Shown one piece after another: positions 10,828-19,186 of a DNA stretch of 64,000 nucleotides. The stretch's first letter is position 1, and each line of letters begins with the position of its first letter. The translations under genes and the position numbers were made by a program. Source of the stretch: Teredinibacter turnerae T7901 (lineage in GTDB: Bacteria; Pseudomonadota; Gammaproteobacteria; Pseudomonadales; Cellvibrionaceae); assembly GCF_000023025.1 (NCBI RefSeq), contig NC_012997.1:3965125-4029124 (forward strand), in the 5' to 3' direction. The notes beneath the pieces were generated by a model. It worked only from the letters and a program-made list of their open reading frames with translations, did not search any database and was not told where the DNA came from.

Positions 10828-10856
10828 ATACCCGCCTAACCAGGCGGGTATTTTCG
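10828..10856 (+). terminator. rho-independent terminator after rpmE
   Basis: A perfect 10-base-pair stem, ATACCCGCCT / AGGCGGGTAT (10828-10837 and 10842-10851), closes a four-base AACC loop. It is followed by TTTCGTT. The G+C-rich core and U-rich tail make a good intrinsic terminator. Confidence 0.85.
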
Positions 10857-10899
10857 TTATAGAATCTGCAGCCCCAACACTGCCAATTTCACACTCAAG

Positions 10900-13119
10900 A
10901 TGACAACCACCCAAGACTGGTTCATCTCCGTTGCACTACCCGTTCCCCTGCGCAACACGTTCGACTACCGGCTCCCGACCGAGGCAGACCCAACTGCGAA
11001 CTACATGGGATGTCGGGTTGCGGTTAATTTCGGCCACCAGGCGATGGTTGGCATTATTCTCTCTTGCCACCAGACTTCAACATACGATCCGGCGAAGATC
11101 GTTGCGGCGCTCGAAATCCTGGACCATAAACCGCTATTCACCGCTGAACTATTAAATTTATGCTGGTGGGCCGCGGATTACTACCAGCACCCGCTGGGTG
11201 AAACCCTTTCAACCGCGATGCCAACCCCGCTCCGGCAAGGCAAATCCAGTGCGCCGACACTCGCAGCCTGGCAACTGACGACAGAAGGGAAAGGGTTACC
11301 GGAAACCGCGCTCAAGCGTGCCAAAAAACAACAAATAGCGCTGCAATATCTCCTGCACAACGATTTCTTATTAGACGCCGACGCGCGCAAGCTGGACATC
11401 AACAGTACAACCATGGCGGCGATGCAGAAAAAAGGGCTGGTGGAAAAAGTCGAACGGGTTCCAGAGCATCAAGCGCCCAAAGACGCAGCAGATCAGCTGC
11501 TGCGCGAGTCACCGTTAGCTCTTACAGAGGAGCAAGAGGCTGCTCTCAGTCAATTGAGTTTTCATCGCTATACCTGCTACTTGCTGGAGGGGGCAACCGG
11601 TAGCGGCAAGACTGAGTTTTACTTACAAGCTATTGCACGCACCCTGCAAGCGGGTAAACAGGCGCTGGTCCTAATACCGGAAATCGGCCTCACACCCCAG
11701 ACGGTGGCGCGGTTCGAGCAACGATTCGCGTGCTCGGTAGCAGAGCTGCATTCAAATGTAAGCGACAGCCAGCGTACCAACAACTGGCTCGCCGCCCGCG
11801 ATGGCAGAGCACGCATCGTTATTGGCACTCGCTTGGCTTCCCTGTGCCCGATGCAGGATTTAGGAATAATTATTGTCGATGAGGAGCATGACCTGTCTTT
11901 TAAACAACAGGATGGGTTGCGGTACTCCGCGAGAGACCTCTCAATTTACCGCGCTAATCAACTGCAGATTCCCATTGTGCTTGGCTCAGCCACACCCTCA
12001 CTGGAAAGCTTTTACAACGCCATCCACGGCAGGTTCGCCCACTTGCGCCTAACACGCCGCGCCGGTGCAGCCAAGCCCCCCACAATTAGTCGGGTGGATT
12101 TACGCGGTAAAACGCTAACGGCCGGCTTGTGTGATGCATCAGTTGCAGTGCTTGAAAAAACCATAGAGCGAGGCCAGCAAGCGATTGTTTTCGTGAACCG
12201 TCGCGGGTACGCGCCATCCCTGCTCTGCCACCATTGCGGCTGGATCGCCGAATGCCCCTCGTGCGACGCCAACCTCACGCTGCATAAAGCACCATACCAC
12301 CTGCACTGCCACCACTGCGATGCACAAAAACCGGTTAACCGACACTGCCCGCAATGCAACAGTCCCGATCTAAACCCGAGAGGTTTGGGCACGGAACAAA
12401 CGGAGCAGTGGCTGGAGGAGCGGTTTCCCGACACACCGATTATCCGCATTGATAGAGATTCAACGCGACAAAAGAATAGCCTGCAAGAGACCCTTGCGGT
12501 GGTGAAATCCGGCAAGCCGTGCATTCTGATTGGCACCCAAATGCTCGCCAAAGGGCACCACTTCCCCAATATCGCGCTGGTCGTTATCGCCGACTGCGAC
12601 CAGGGGCTCATGAGCGCGGATTATCGCGGCCCGGAGCGGATGGCTCAGTTGGTGATACAGGTTGCAGGCCGAGCAGGCCGGGGAGAAATCCCTGGGCAGG
12701 TTCTTATCCAAAGCCACAGCCCGGATCATCCCCTGTTAGATCTGCTGCTTACCAAGGGCTACCATTTATTTGCCCGTCAACTGCTCAACGAACGCCAAAC
12801 CGCTTTTTTGCCACCATTTACTCACCAGTGCCTGATACGCGCGGAATCCAAACGACCGCAAAATGCAATAGATTTTCTAAAAATGGCTCGTCAACAGTTG
12901 TCCAGCTTAATGCCGCCCTCACAGCAGTTACAGTATCTGGGACCGATCCCAGCACGAATGGAGAGAGTAAACGAACGTTTCCGCTACCAACTGCATATCA
13001 CAGCAGGAAGTCGCAAAGCGTTGCAAAAATTATTGAAGGAGGGAATCGAGAAAATCGACCAGCAGGCACTGGCACGCCGCACCCGCTGGTCTGTGGATGT
13101 AGATCCACAGGAAGTTTAG
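10900..13119 (+). CDS. priA: primosomal protein N' (replication restart helicase PriA)
   Basis: PriA recognises stalled forks and reloads the replicative helicase. The 739 residues contain an N-terminal 3'-DNA-binding domain (FDYRLP), and a superfamily 2 helicase core with Walker A GATGSGKT (231-238) and DEEH (327-330). A zinc-binding insert of eight cysteines (CHHCGWIAECPSC and CHHCDAQKPVNRHCPQC, about 443-487) and motifs V-VI (GTQMLAKGHHFP, QVAGRAGRG) follow. Length and motif order are normal. Its stop overlaps the stop of the convergent lipoprotein gene by 4 bases. Confidence 0.97.
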   Translation: MTTTQDWFISVALPVPLRNTFDYRLPTEADPTANYMGCRVAVNFGHQAMVGIILSCHQTSTYDPAKIVAALEILDHKPLFTAELLNLCWWAADYYQHPLGETLSTAMPTPLRQGKSSAPTLAAWQLTTEGKGLPETALKRAKKQQIALQYLLHNDFLLDADARKLDINSTTMAAMQKKGLVEKVERVPEHQAPKDAADQLLRESPLALTEEQEAALSQLSFHRYTCYLLEGATGSGKTEFYLQAIARTLQAGKQALVLIPEIGLTPQTVARFEQRFACSVAELHSNVSDSQRTNNWLAARDGRARIVIGTRLASLCPMQDLGIIIVDEEHDLSFKQQDGLRYSARDLSIYRANQLQIPIVLGSATPSLESFYNAIHGRFAHLRLTRRAGAAKPPTISRVDLRGKTLTAGLCDASVAVLEKTIERGQQAIVFVNRRGYAPSLLCHHCGWIAECPSCDANLTLHKAPYHLHCHHCDAQKPVNRHCPQCNSPDLNPRGLGTEQTEQWLEERFPDTPIIRIDRDSTRQKNSLQETLAVVKSGKPCILIGTQMLAKGHHFPNIALVVIADCDQGLMSADYRGPERMAQLVIQVAGRAGRGEIPGQVLIQSHSPDHPLLDLLLTKGYHLFARQLLNERQTAFLPPFTHQCLIRAESKRPQNAIDFLKMARQQLSSLMPPSQQLQYLGPIPARMERVNERFRYQLHITAGSRKALQKLLKEGIEKIDQQALARRTRWSVDVDPQEV

Positions 13120-14186
13120 TTAGCCGAACAACCGTCCTCTGGGCAACTACCCAATTCCAGAACCAGAGTGTTCCAGATAATGGTAGAGTCCTGGCCAGCA
13201 CAGCTGTCGGTCAGGCACGGGCCATCCCACACGCCATTACCCACGGCATCAAAAACACCATTGCTGTTAGCATCGACGAAGAACTCACCCAAGTCGTACA
13301 TGCCATTAAAGTTTTCATCGGCAAATGCTTCGTGGAAATCGACAAACTGTTCGCCTTCGTCGTAAATATTATTTCCGTTGACGTCATCGAACGATTCGGC
13401 CCCACTTGCATAGGCCAGCAGTATCACGTGATCACCGATGCCATAGCCCGAGCCGGAAGTACTGGTCCAGGTCGCCTGACAAATTCCGTCCGCCACGATA
13501 CATGCCGATGGTCGTACCAGACCCGCCATGGGCGAAACGATAGTCACTTTTGCGCCATCGCGAACCTTGTGACCAAACTGGTCGGTCACAATCATCTGCA
13601 GCTCAGCTTCAATACCACCAAGCTCACCAGCGGATTCAATGCGCAGTGATCCATTCGTTACGGGGTTATATGGGTTGCCGTAATAATCATATGGCTCAGA
13701 AGAACCTGTGACTTCATCAGAGATGATCACCGACAAGCTAAACGAAGAAGCGCTGAAGCCAGACGTGGAAATTGAGATTTCGTCAGAGAAGCTTTGAATA
13801 TGCGTACCGTCAATTGTCGCAGTAACATAGAGCGCTACGGGCGCGGTGCCACTACTTACCACTGTGTTCACTTCACCATCGAACCCGGTAGATGCGCGAG
13901 TGGTACTCAAGCGCGCACCACCCACATCATCGCTAAGCTCAAAGGTGACACCAACACCACCGAGTGCTGCGCCGTACTGGTCGGTAACCTTGAATGACAC
14001 CACCGACTGTTCCACGCCGCCCTGGCCCGCTAAGGTCAGGTAATCGGGGGTCGCACTGACAAAGCTGATTTTGGCCACTAAGTCATCAGAACCCACCGTG
14101 CCAGGCGCACCGCCACAACCCGCCAGCAACAACGAAGCGAAGATTAGAAAAAAGGAAGATTGAATTAATCGCAGTACACAAACCAT
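13116..14186 (-). CDS. putative lipoprotein with Ig-like domains and calcium-binding-type loops
   Basis: The function is unknown. The 356-residue product has a lipoprotein signal (LLLAGC, Cys24), then two regions resembling bacterial Ig-like (invasin/Big-1) domains: residues about 40-140, with VSFKVTDQYGAALGGVGVTF, and about 175-265, with MIVTDQFGHKVRDGAKVTI. The C-terminal part carries three D-x-N/D-x-N-G-type loops (DVNGNNIYDEGE, DENFNGMYDLGE, DANSNGVFDAVG; about 268-316), a pattern typical of Ca-binding EF-hand/dockerin-like loops. Four cysteines near the C-terminus may form disulphides. It is a single minus-strand gene inserted in a plus-strand housekeeping block, with its stop overlapping priA. 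A surface or periplasmic structural or adhesive role is an inference. Confidence 0.7.
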   Translation of the reverse strand: MVCVLRLIQSSFFLIFASLLLAGCGGAPGTVGSDDLVAKISFVSATPDYLTLAGQGGVEQSVVSFKVTDQYGAALGGVGVTFELSDDVGGARLSTTRASTGFDGEVNTVVSSGTAPVALYVTATIDGTHIQSFSDEISISTSGFSASSFSLSVIISDEVTGSSEPYDYYGNPYNPVTNGSLRIESAGELGGIEAELQMIVTDQFGHKVRDGAKVTIVSPMAGLVRPSACIVADGICQATWTSTSGSGYGIGDHVILLAYASGAESFDDVNGNNIYDEGEQFVDFHEAFADENFNGMYDLGEFFVDANSNGVFDAVGNGVWDGPCLTDSCAGQDSTIIWNTLVLELGSCPEDGCSAN

Positions 14187-14574
14187 AGTTATCCACTCTC
14201 AGGCTTTTTACCCAACAGGCTGATGCGACAAAATAAAACCGACCGCAAAACCCGGTTCCGAGAATTATTGCGGTTAAGTCGCGGAAAGAGCCTCTGATAA
14301 AACCGCCATAATGAACGGCCTTCAGGCGCTTGAATAACCTCGATAATAGCTTAGATTGTGACGCTAAACCAATAAAAATATTGTAGAAATTCTGTTTCGA
14401 CCCTCATCTTGTGATACGCTTGCCATTATCTGGCGAACGCCGATTAGTACGCTCTCCTGGCACCCAACACATCGATTCCTGTATCGGCGAATGCTTGGCC
14501 GAGCAGTGTTAATGAATGCTAATCCAGTTCGACTCGACTCCTGATTTAAGCTCCACGCAGGTCCACGCTTTCCA
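14187..14574. other. 388-base divergent spacer, no gene seen
   Basis: This is the spacer between the lipoprotein gene and the SPOR-protein gene, which diverge, so it should hold both promoters. I see no convincing promoter pair, no RNA gene and no strong hairpin. In pseudomonads argS commonly sits just upstream of this SPOR gene; here there is no trace of it. Confidence 0.5.
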
Positions 14575-15159
14575 ATGGCGCAAGATTACTCTCGCACTCG
14601 ACGCTCATCTAATCGTCGCAAATCCAATGAGCCCCGCGTACCCGCTTGGGTATGGCTGTTTACCGGCTGTGTGCTGGGGGCGTTCATCATGTTTTTAATG
14701 CGTTTGTCTCAACTGGACCCGGTACAGCGTATTGCAGACAGCAAAACGACGTCTTCCAGCAGCGCTAAGGTGGCCAAGAAAGAGAGCAAACCGACCCAGC
14801 CAAAGTTCGATTTTTACGAAGTTTTAAAAGAAACCCGGGTATCGATTCCCGAGCTCACCGACAAAGACAATACCGTATCGAGCGACGAGCCGCCCGCGCA
14901 AACAGATACCTACGAATATATCCTTCAGGTCGCGTCGTTTAAAAACGTGGACGACGCCGAAGAACTCCGCGTTCAGCTATTGTTGCTCAATCTCGATGCC
15001 CGGGTTGAACGCGCAGAAGTGCGCAAAGGCGACACCTGGAACCGTGTACTGGTCGGCCCATTTGAATCCCGCTCCATGCTGGCGAAGGCGCGCAGCACAC
15101 TGGTGTCCAATCACCATGAAGCACTGGTCCTAAAACGGATGAAAGCGCCCGCGCCATAA
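14575..15159 (+). CDS. SPOR-domain (FtsN-like) membrane protein
   Basis: The 194-residue protein has a basic cytoplasmic N-terminus (SRTRRSSNRRKS), one membrane helix at about 24-43, a polar periplasmic linker, and a C-terminal SPOR domain from about 113 (YILQVASFKNVDDAEELRVQL ... NRVLVGPFESRSMLAKARSTL). SPOR domains bind glycan strands lacking stem peptides at division septa. The position immediately upstream of hslVU matches the ftsN-like gene of pseudomonads and enterics (ftsN-hslV-hslU). I leave out the symbol because similarity beyond SPOR cannot be judged by eye. Confidence 0.85.
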   Translation: MAQDYSRTRRSSNRRKSNEPRVPAWVWLFTGCVLGAFIMFLMRLSQLDPVQRIADSKTTSSSSAKVAKKESKPTQPKFDFYEVLKETRVSIPELTDKDNTVSSDEPPAQTDTYEYILQVASFKNVDDAEELRVQLLLLNLDARVERAEVRKGDTWNRVLVGPFESRSMLAKARSTLVSNHHEALVLKRMKAPAP

Positions 15160-15288
15160 GTCATCACCTGTCCAGGCTGCCAGTGCGAGCCGTCAAAGCG
15201 CCAATGCATTCTCAATAACCTTGCTCCTGTCGCGTCGGCTGACCAGCTTGATTACCCTGCGCTCGGCGTCAGAACGAGCCATGTTTTG

Positions 15289-15317
15289 CTTGAATTTGTT
15301 TTCCCGCGTCCCCACTT
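15289..15317 (+). promoter_or_regulatory. sigma-32 (RpoH)-like heat-shock promoter for hslVU
   Basis: CTTGAAT (15289-15295) is followed after 14 bases by CCCCACTT (15310-15317). The RpoH consensus is CTTGAAA, 11-15 bases, CCCCATnT, so only the last base of the -35 and one base of the -10 differ. It lies 31 bases before the hslV start, and hslVU is a classical RpoH target. The assignment is inferred from this match. Confidence 0.7.
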
Positions 15318-15348
15318 TACTGTTTTACACGAGACTTAAGGAAACGCA

Positions 15349-15888
15349 TTGGAACAGTATCGCGGAACCACCATTCTCTCCATTCGCCGCGGCAATCAGG
15401 TAGTCATCGGCGGCGACGGCCAGGTTTCTCTTGGCAACACCATCATGAAAGGCAATGCCCGCAAAGTTCGGCGCCTGTATAAAAATCAGGTCATCGCCGG
15501 TTTTGCCGGTGGCACCGCAGACGCATTCACCTTGTTCGAGCGCTTTGAAGCCAAACTCGAAAGCCACGGTGGCCAGTTGGTGCGCGCAGCAGTTGAGCTG
15601 GCAAAAGACTGGCGCACAGACAGAGCCTTGCGCCGCCTGGAAGCCCTGCTCGCAGTGGCCGACAAGGAAGCATCGCTGATCATTACAGGAAACGGTGATG
15701 TTATTCAGCCGGAAGACGACCTGATCGCCATAGGTTCCGGCGGTGCCTTCGCGCAATCGGCCGCTCGCGCCCTGCTTGACAACACCGAGTTGTCTGCGCG
15801 GGAAATCGTGCAGAAAGGCCTCACTATTGCAGGCGATATCTGCATTTACACCAACCATAATCAGACGATTGAAGAGCTGGAATACTAA
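15349..15888 (+). CDS. hslV: ATP-dependent protease proteolytic subunit HslV (ClpQ)
   Basis: HslV is the N-terminal-threonine peptidase of the HslUV protease. The start is a TTG at 15349: an in-frame TAA lies only four codons upstream (15337-15339), and TAAGGAAA gives a good ribosome site. The product, 179 residues, begins with six residues (MEQYRG) before the Thr-Thr that begins HslV in E. coli, so the catalytic Thr7 should need removal of a short propeptide rather than Met alone. Conserved segments [40 protein letters not shown] and [14 protein letters not shown] are intact. It is co-transcribed with hslU 30 bases downstream. Confidence 0.96.
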   Translation: MEQYRGTTILSIRRGNQVVIGGDGQVSLGNTIMKGNARKVRRLYKNQVIAGFAGGTADAFTLFERFEAKLESHGGQLVRAAVELAKDWRTDRALRRLEALLAVADKEASLIITGNGDVIQPEDDLIAIGSGGAFAQSAARALLDNTELSAREIVQKGLTIAGDICIYTNHNQTIEELEY

Positions 15889-15918
15889 TTCTCAAGCGAA
15901 GACATAAAAGGTTTACTC

Positions 15919-17235
15919 ATGTCGCAAATGACACCTAGAGAGATTGTCTCGGAACTGGACAAATTTATCGTGGGCCAGCAAGCAGCAAAAAAAGCTGTTG
16001 CAATTGCCTTGCGCAATCGTTGGCGCCGTATGCAGGTGGACAAGAGCCTGCGCAACGAAATCACTCCAAAAAATATTCTGATGATCGGCCCTACCGGTGT
16101 CGGTAAAACAGAAATTGCACGCCGCCTGGCCAAGCTGGCCAACGCGCCGTTTATTAAAGTAGAAGCCACCAAATTCACCGAAGTGGGCTATGTCGGTCGC
16201 GATGTGGAATCGATCGTGCGAGATTTGGTAGACGGCTCCATCAAACTGTTTCGCGAACAGGAGATGGCAAAATGCCGTTATCGCGCGATGGAAGCTGCCG
16301 AAGAGCGTATTCTCGACGCGTTGCTGCCACCGGCGCGCAGCAGTGGCGAGGAGCAACATGAATCCAGCACCCGCCAGATATTCCGCAAGAAATTGCGTGA
16401 AGGCGATTTGGATGACAAAGAAATCGAAATTGAAATGGCCGCGACACCAGTAGGTGTAGAGATTATGGCGCCACCCGGGATGGAGGACATGACCAGCCAA
16501 CTGCAAAATATGTTCTCGTCCATGTCATCTGGTAAAACCCGCAAAGCCAAACTCACAGTTAAAAAAGCGTTCAAAAAACTTACCGACGAAGAAGCCGCCA
16601 AGCTCATCAACGAAGAAGAGCTCAAAGCACAGGCTATTGAAGCAGCCGAGCAAAACGGCATTGTTTTTATCGATGAAATCGACAAAGTGACCAAGCGCGA
16701 CAATGCGTCTGGCGCCGATGTATCGCGCGAAGGCGTACAACGTGACCTGCTGCCACTGATCGAAGGCTGCACAGTGAGCACCAAACACGGTATGATCAAA
16801 ACCGACCATATTCTGTTTATTGCCTCAGGCGCATTCCACCTCTCGAAGCCATCAGATCTGATTCCGGAGTTACAAGGCCGCTTGCCTATCCGCGTTGAAC
16901 TGGAAGCCTTGAGCCCGGAAGACTTTGAGCGCATTCTCACTGAGCCGGACGCATCCCTCACAGAACAACACCAGGCGCTGCTGGCAACCGAAGGGGTGAG
17001 TCTCGCGTTCAGCAAAGATGGGATTCGACGGATCGCCGAAACCGCTTTTGATGTAAACGAGCGTACCGAAAACATCGGTGCCCGACGCTTGCATACAGTA
17101 TTGGAGAAGCTCTTGGAAGAAGCCTCTTTCAACACCGACGGTGAATCAGTTGAAATAGTGGTAGACGCTGCCTTTGTGGATAAACAGTTGGGCGAACTTG
17201 CAACGAATGAAGATTTGAGCCGCTATATACTCTGA
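15919..17235 (+). CDS. hslU: HslU ATPase (unfoldase of HslUV)
   Basis: HslU is the AAA+ hexamer that unfolds substrates and feeds HslV. The 438 residues have Walker A GPTGVGKT (57-64), the GYVGRDVE pore loop (about 90-97), an intermediate I-domain (about 110-245), Walker B IVFIDEID (248-255), and sensor region [14 protein letters not shown]-terminal tail ending DLSRYIL inserts into HslV. Length is normal. The stop TGA overlaps the ATG of the DUF971 gene by one base. Confidence 0.97.
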
Positions 17236-17615
17236 TGCAACCAACACATATTAAACTGCACCGAAAATCCGGTATTATCGAGCTGACCTGGGCGGAAACA
17301 GTGTTTTCGCTCAGCGCCGAGTACCTGCGCGTATTTTCACCATCGGCAGAGGTAACCGGCCATGGCACCGGACAGGAAGTTCTGCAGCTTAATAAGTCAG
17401 GGGTACAAATTACCGGCGTTGAGCCGCAAGGGAACTACGCCATAAAACTGGTTTTCAGTGATGGCCACGACACAGGCATATACACCTGGCAGTATTTGCA
17501 CGAACTGGCCACTAACCACACCGCCAACTGGCAGGATTACCTGCAACGTGTTGCCGCGCACAAGCAAGAGGAAGAAGCCGCGGAAACAACTGCGGTTAAA
17601 TGGATCGATCCCTGA
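17235..17615 (+). CDS. DUF971 (gamma-butyrobetaine hydroxylase-like N-terminal) protein
   Basis: A 126-residue protein of the DUF971 family. Recognisable segments are PTHIKLHRKSGIIELTW, FSLSAEYLRVFSPSAEV, NYAIKLVFSDGHDTGIYTW and YLHEL. This small fold occurs alone in bacteria and at the N-terminus of gamma-butyrobetaine hydroxylases; homologues have been linked to iron-sulphur protein maturation, but the function here is not established. It overlaps hslU by one base, the same hslV-hslU-DUF971 order as in pseudomonads. The C-terminal 25 residues are charged and probably disordered. Confidence 0.88.
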   Translation: MQPTHIKLHRKSGIIELTWAETVFSLSAEYLRVFSPSAEVTGHGTGQEVLQLNKSGVQITGVEPQGNYAIKLVFSDGHDTGIYTWQYLHELATNHTANWQDYLQRVAAHKQEEEAAETTAVKWIDP

Positions 17616-17720
17616 CAGCAGAGCCGTAAACCCCCCGTGGTTTCCCTCCACTAAACCCTACTCGCGTTACATTCTTGCGCGTATAAACCCCCACTCACTC
17701 ATCAACAGGCCCTAAGCCAA

Positions 17721-17744
17721 CGCCAAATACGGTACAATTTGGCG
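17721..17744. repeat. perfect inverted repeat upstream of ubiE
   Basis: CGCCAAAT and ATTTGGCG (17721-17728, 17737-17744) are perfect inverted copies 8 bases apart, ending 22 bases before the ubiE ATG. They enclose a -10-like TACAAT (17733-17738). The element could be an operator or a hairpin in the leader; no T-run follows, so it is not a clear terminator for the preceding operon. Confidence 0.5.
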
Positions 17745-17766
17745 CTTATTAGACGGGGGTTAAATC

Positions 17767-18516
17767 ATGTCCGACGAGAACACCACGCATTTTGGTTTCG
17801 AGACAGTCAACGCCGCAGATAAAGCCGAGCGCGTAGCCGGTGTATTCCATTCTGTTGCCGCAAAATACGACCTAATGAACGATGTCATGTCCGGTGGCAT
17901 TCATCGCCTGTGGAAAAAATTCACCATTGAGCTAAGCGGTGTGCGCCCCGGCGACCGGGTACTGGACATTGCTGGCGGCACTGGCGACCTTACCGCAAAA
18001 TTTGCCCGTCTGGTCGGCGACGAAGGCCAGGTTGTACTGGCCGACATCAACGACTCCATGTTGAAAGTGGGCCGCGACAAACTCGTTGATAAGGGCTTTC
18101 TCGGCAATGTGCAATACGCGCAGGCCGACGCCCAGTTTCTTCCTTTTCCCGATAACACCTTTGATTGCATCACCATTGCATTTGGCTTGCGCAACGTGAC
18201 CGATAAAGATATGGCGCTTGCCGCGATGAATCGCGTACTCAAACCGGGCGGACGACTGCTGGTATTGGAATTCTCCAAACCGCAAAACAGTTTGCTCGAA
18301 AAAGCCTACGACCTGTATTCCTTTAATGTATTGCCGATGATGGGCAAACTGATCACCCAGGACGCTGACAGCTATCGCTATCTTGCCGAAAGTATCCGCA
18401 TGCACCCAGACCAGCAAACCCTGAAAGGCATGATGGAAAACGCCGGCTTTGCGCAATGTCGCTACTACAACATGACCGGCGGCATAGTCGCACTCCACAA
18501 AGGCACCAAGGCCTGA
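17767..18516 (+). CDS. ubiE: ubiquinone/menaquinone C-methyltransferase UbiE
   Basis: This is the SAM-dependent methyltransferase of the C-methylation step in ubiquinone (and menaquinone) synthesis. The 249-residue protein shows the UbiE hallmark [21 protein letters not shown], the SAM-binding [10 protein letters not shown] (about 68-77), [16 protein letters not shown], and the C-terminal [15 protein letters not shown] and [12 protein letters not shown]. Length and motifs are normal. It is first in ubiE-ubiJ-ubiB, the standard order, with ubiJ 6 bases downstream. Confidence 0.97.
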   Translation: MSDENTTHFGFETVNAADKAERVAGVFHSVAAKYDLMNDVMSGGIHRLWKKFTIELSGVRPGDRVLDIAGGTGDLTAKFARLVGDEGQVVLADINDSMLKVGRDKLVDKGFLGNVQYAQADAQFLPFPDNTFDCITIAFGLRNVTDKDMALAAMNRVLKPGGRLLVLEFSKPQNSLLEKAYDLYSFNVLPMMGKLITQDADSYRYLAESIRMHPDQQTLKGMMENAGFAQCRYYNMTGGIVALHKGTKA

Positions 18517-18522
18517 CCCGCG

Positions 18523-19161
18523 ATGACAGCCACGGCAAGTGAAACCCATTTTCACGAATTCAGCGTATTGATTTCGAGCAGCCTGGAAAAAGTCATCAAC
18601 AGCGCATTGCGTTACGACCCAGGCACCCGCGCGGCAATCGGCCGCTTACCCAGTAAAACGTTAGGCATCGTCAGCACCTCGCCAGCGTTTGAATGCCACA
18701 TTCGTGCAACGGGGGACCAGCTGCGATTTACCACCATCGCAGCCACTGCGCCAGATGTGGAACTGCGCGGCGATCTGCGGGACATTCTCTCACTCGTTTT
18801 CACCGCCAGTACCAGCCTCGCTAATACCGGGGTTACGGTGAAAGGCCAGATCGGTTTACTAGCAGATTATCAACGCTGCTTTGCCAATATCGACATAGAC
18901 TGGGAAGATGCACTTGCGAACGCGATTGGCAGCTTTCCTGCCCACTTGGTGGCGCAACTCGGGCGAGATGTGGCGAGCCGCTGGATTCCGAACCGTGAAT
19001 ATTCTGCACGGCGCATCCAGGAATTTATTACCGAAGAACTCCGTGCGGTGCCAGCCAGGGAAGAAATACAAATATTTGGCGAACACGTCAACCAATTGCG
19101 TCAAGGTGTCGACCGGCTGCAACTGCGCCTCGACAAGCTTAGCCAACGCAGACCTAAATAA
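18523..19161 (+). CDS. ubiJ: ubiquinone biosynthesis accessory factor UbiJ (SCP2 domain)
   Basis: UbiJ is a lipid-binding SCP2-domain subunit of the soluble ubiquinone-synthesis complex. The 212-residue protein has an SCP2-like core at about 15-115 (FECHIRATGDQLRF, APDVELRGDLRDILSL, GVTVKGQIGLLADYQRCFANIDIDW as separate landmarks). A C-terminal coiled coil (VNQLRQGVDRLQLRLDKLSQR) resembles the helical tail known in UbiJ. Assignment rests on this architecture and on its place between ubiE and ubiB. Confidence 0.9.
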   Translation: MTATASETHFHEFSVLISSSLEKVINSALRYDPGTRAAIGRLPSKTLGIVSTSPAFECHIRATGDQLRFTTIAATAPDVELRGDLRDILSLVFTASTSLANTGVTVKGQIGLLADYQRCFANIDIDWEDALANAIGSFPAHLVAQLGRDVASRWIPNREYSARRIQEFITEELRAVPAREEIQIFGEHVNQLRQGVDRLQLRLDKLSQRRPK

Positions 19162-19186
19162 CGCAACTTAATAAACGAGTAATTTT

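Noticed and set aside
12519-13649. 376-codon plus-strand open frame over the priA 3' end and the lipoprotein gene
   Set aside because: It crosses two convergent genes with clear families in other frames; its translation is low-complexity with no motif.
16278-17135. 285-codon minus-strand open frame
   Set aside because: Antisense to the intact hslU core; serine-rich shadow sequence, no ribosome site.
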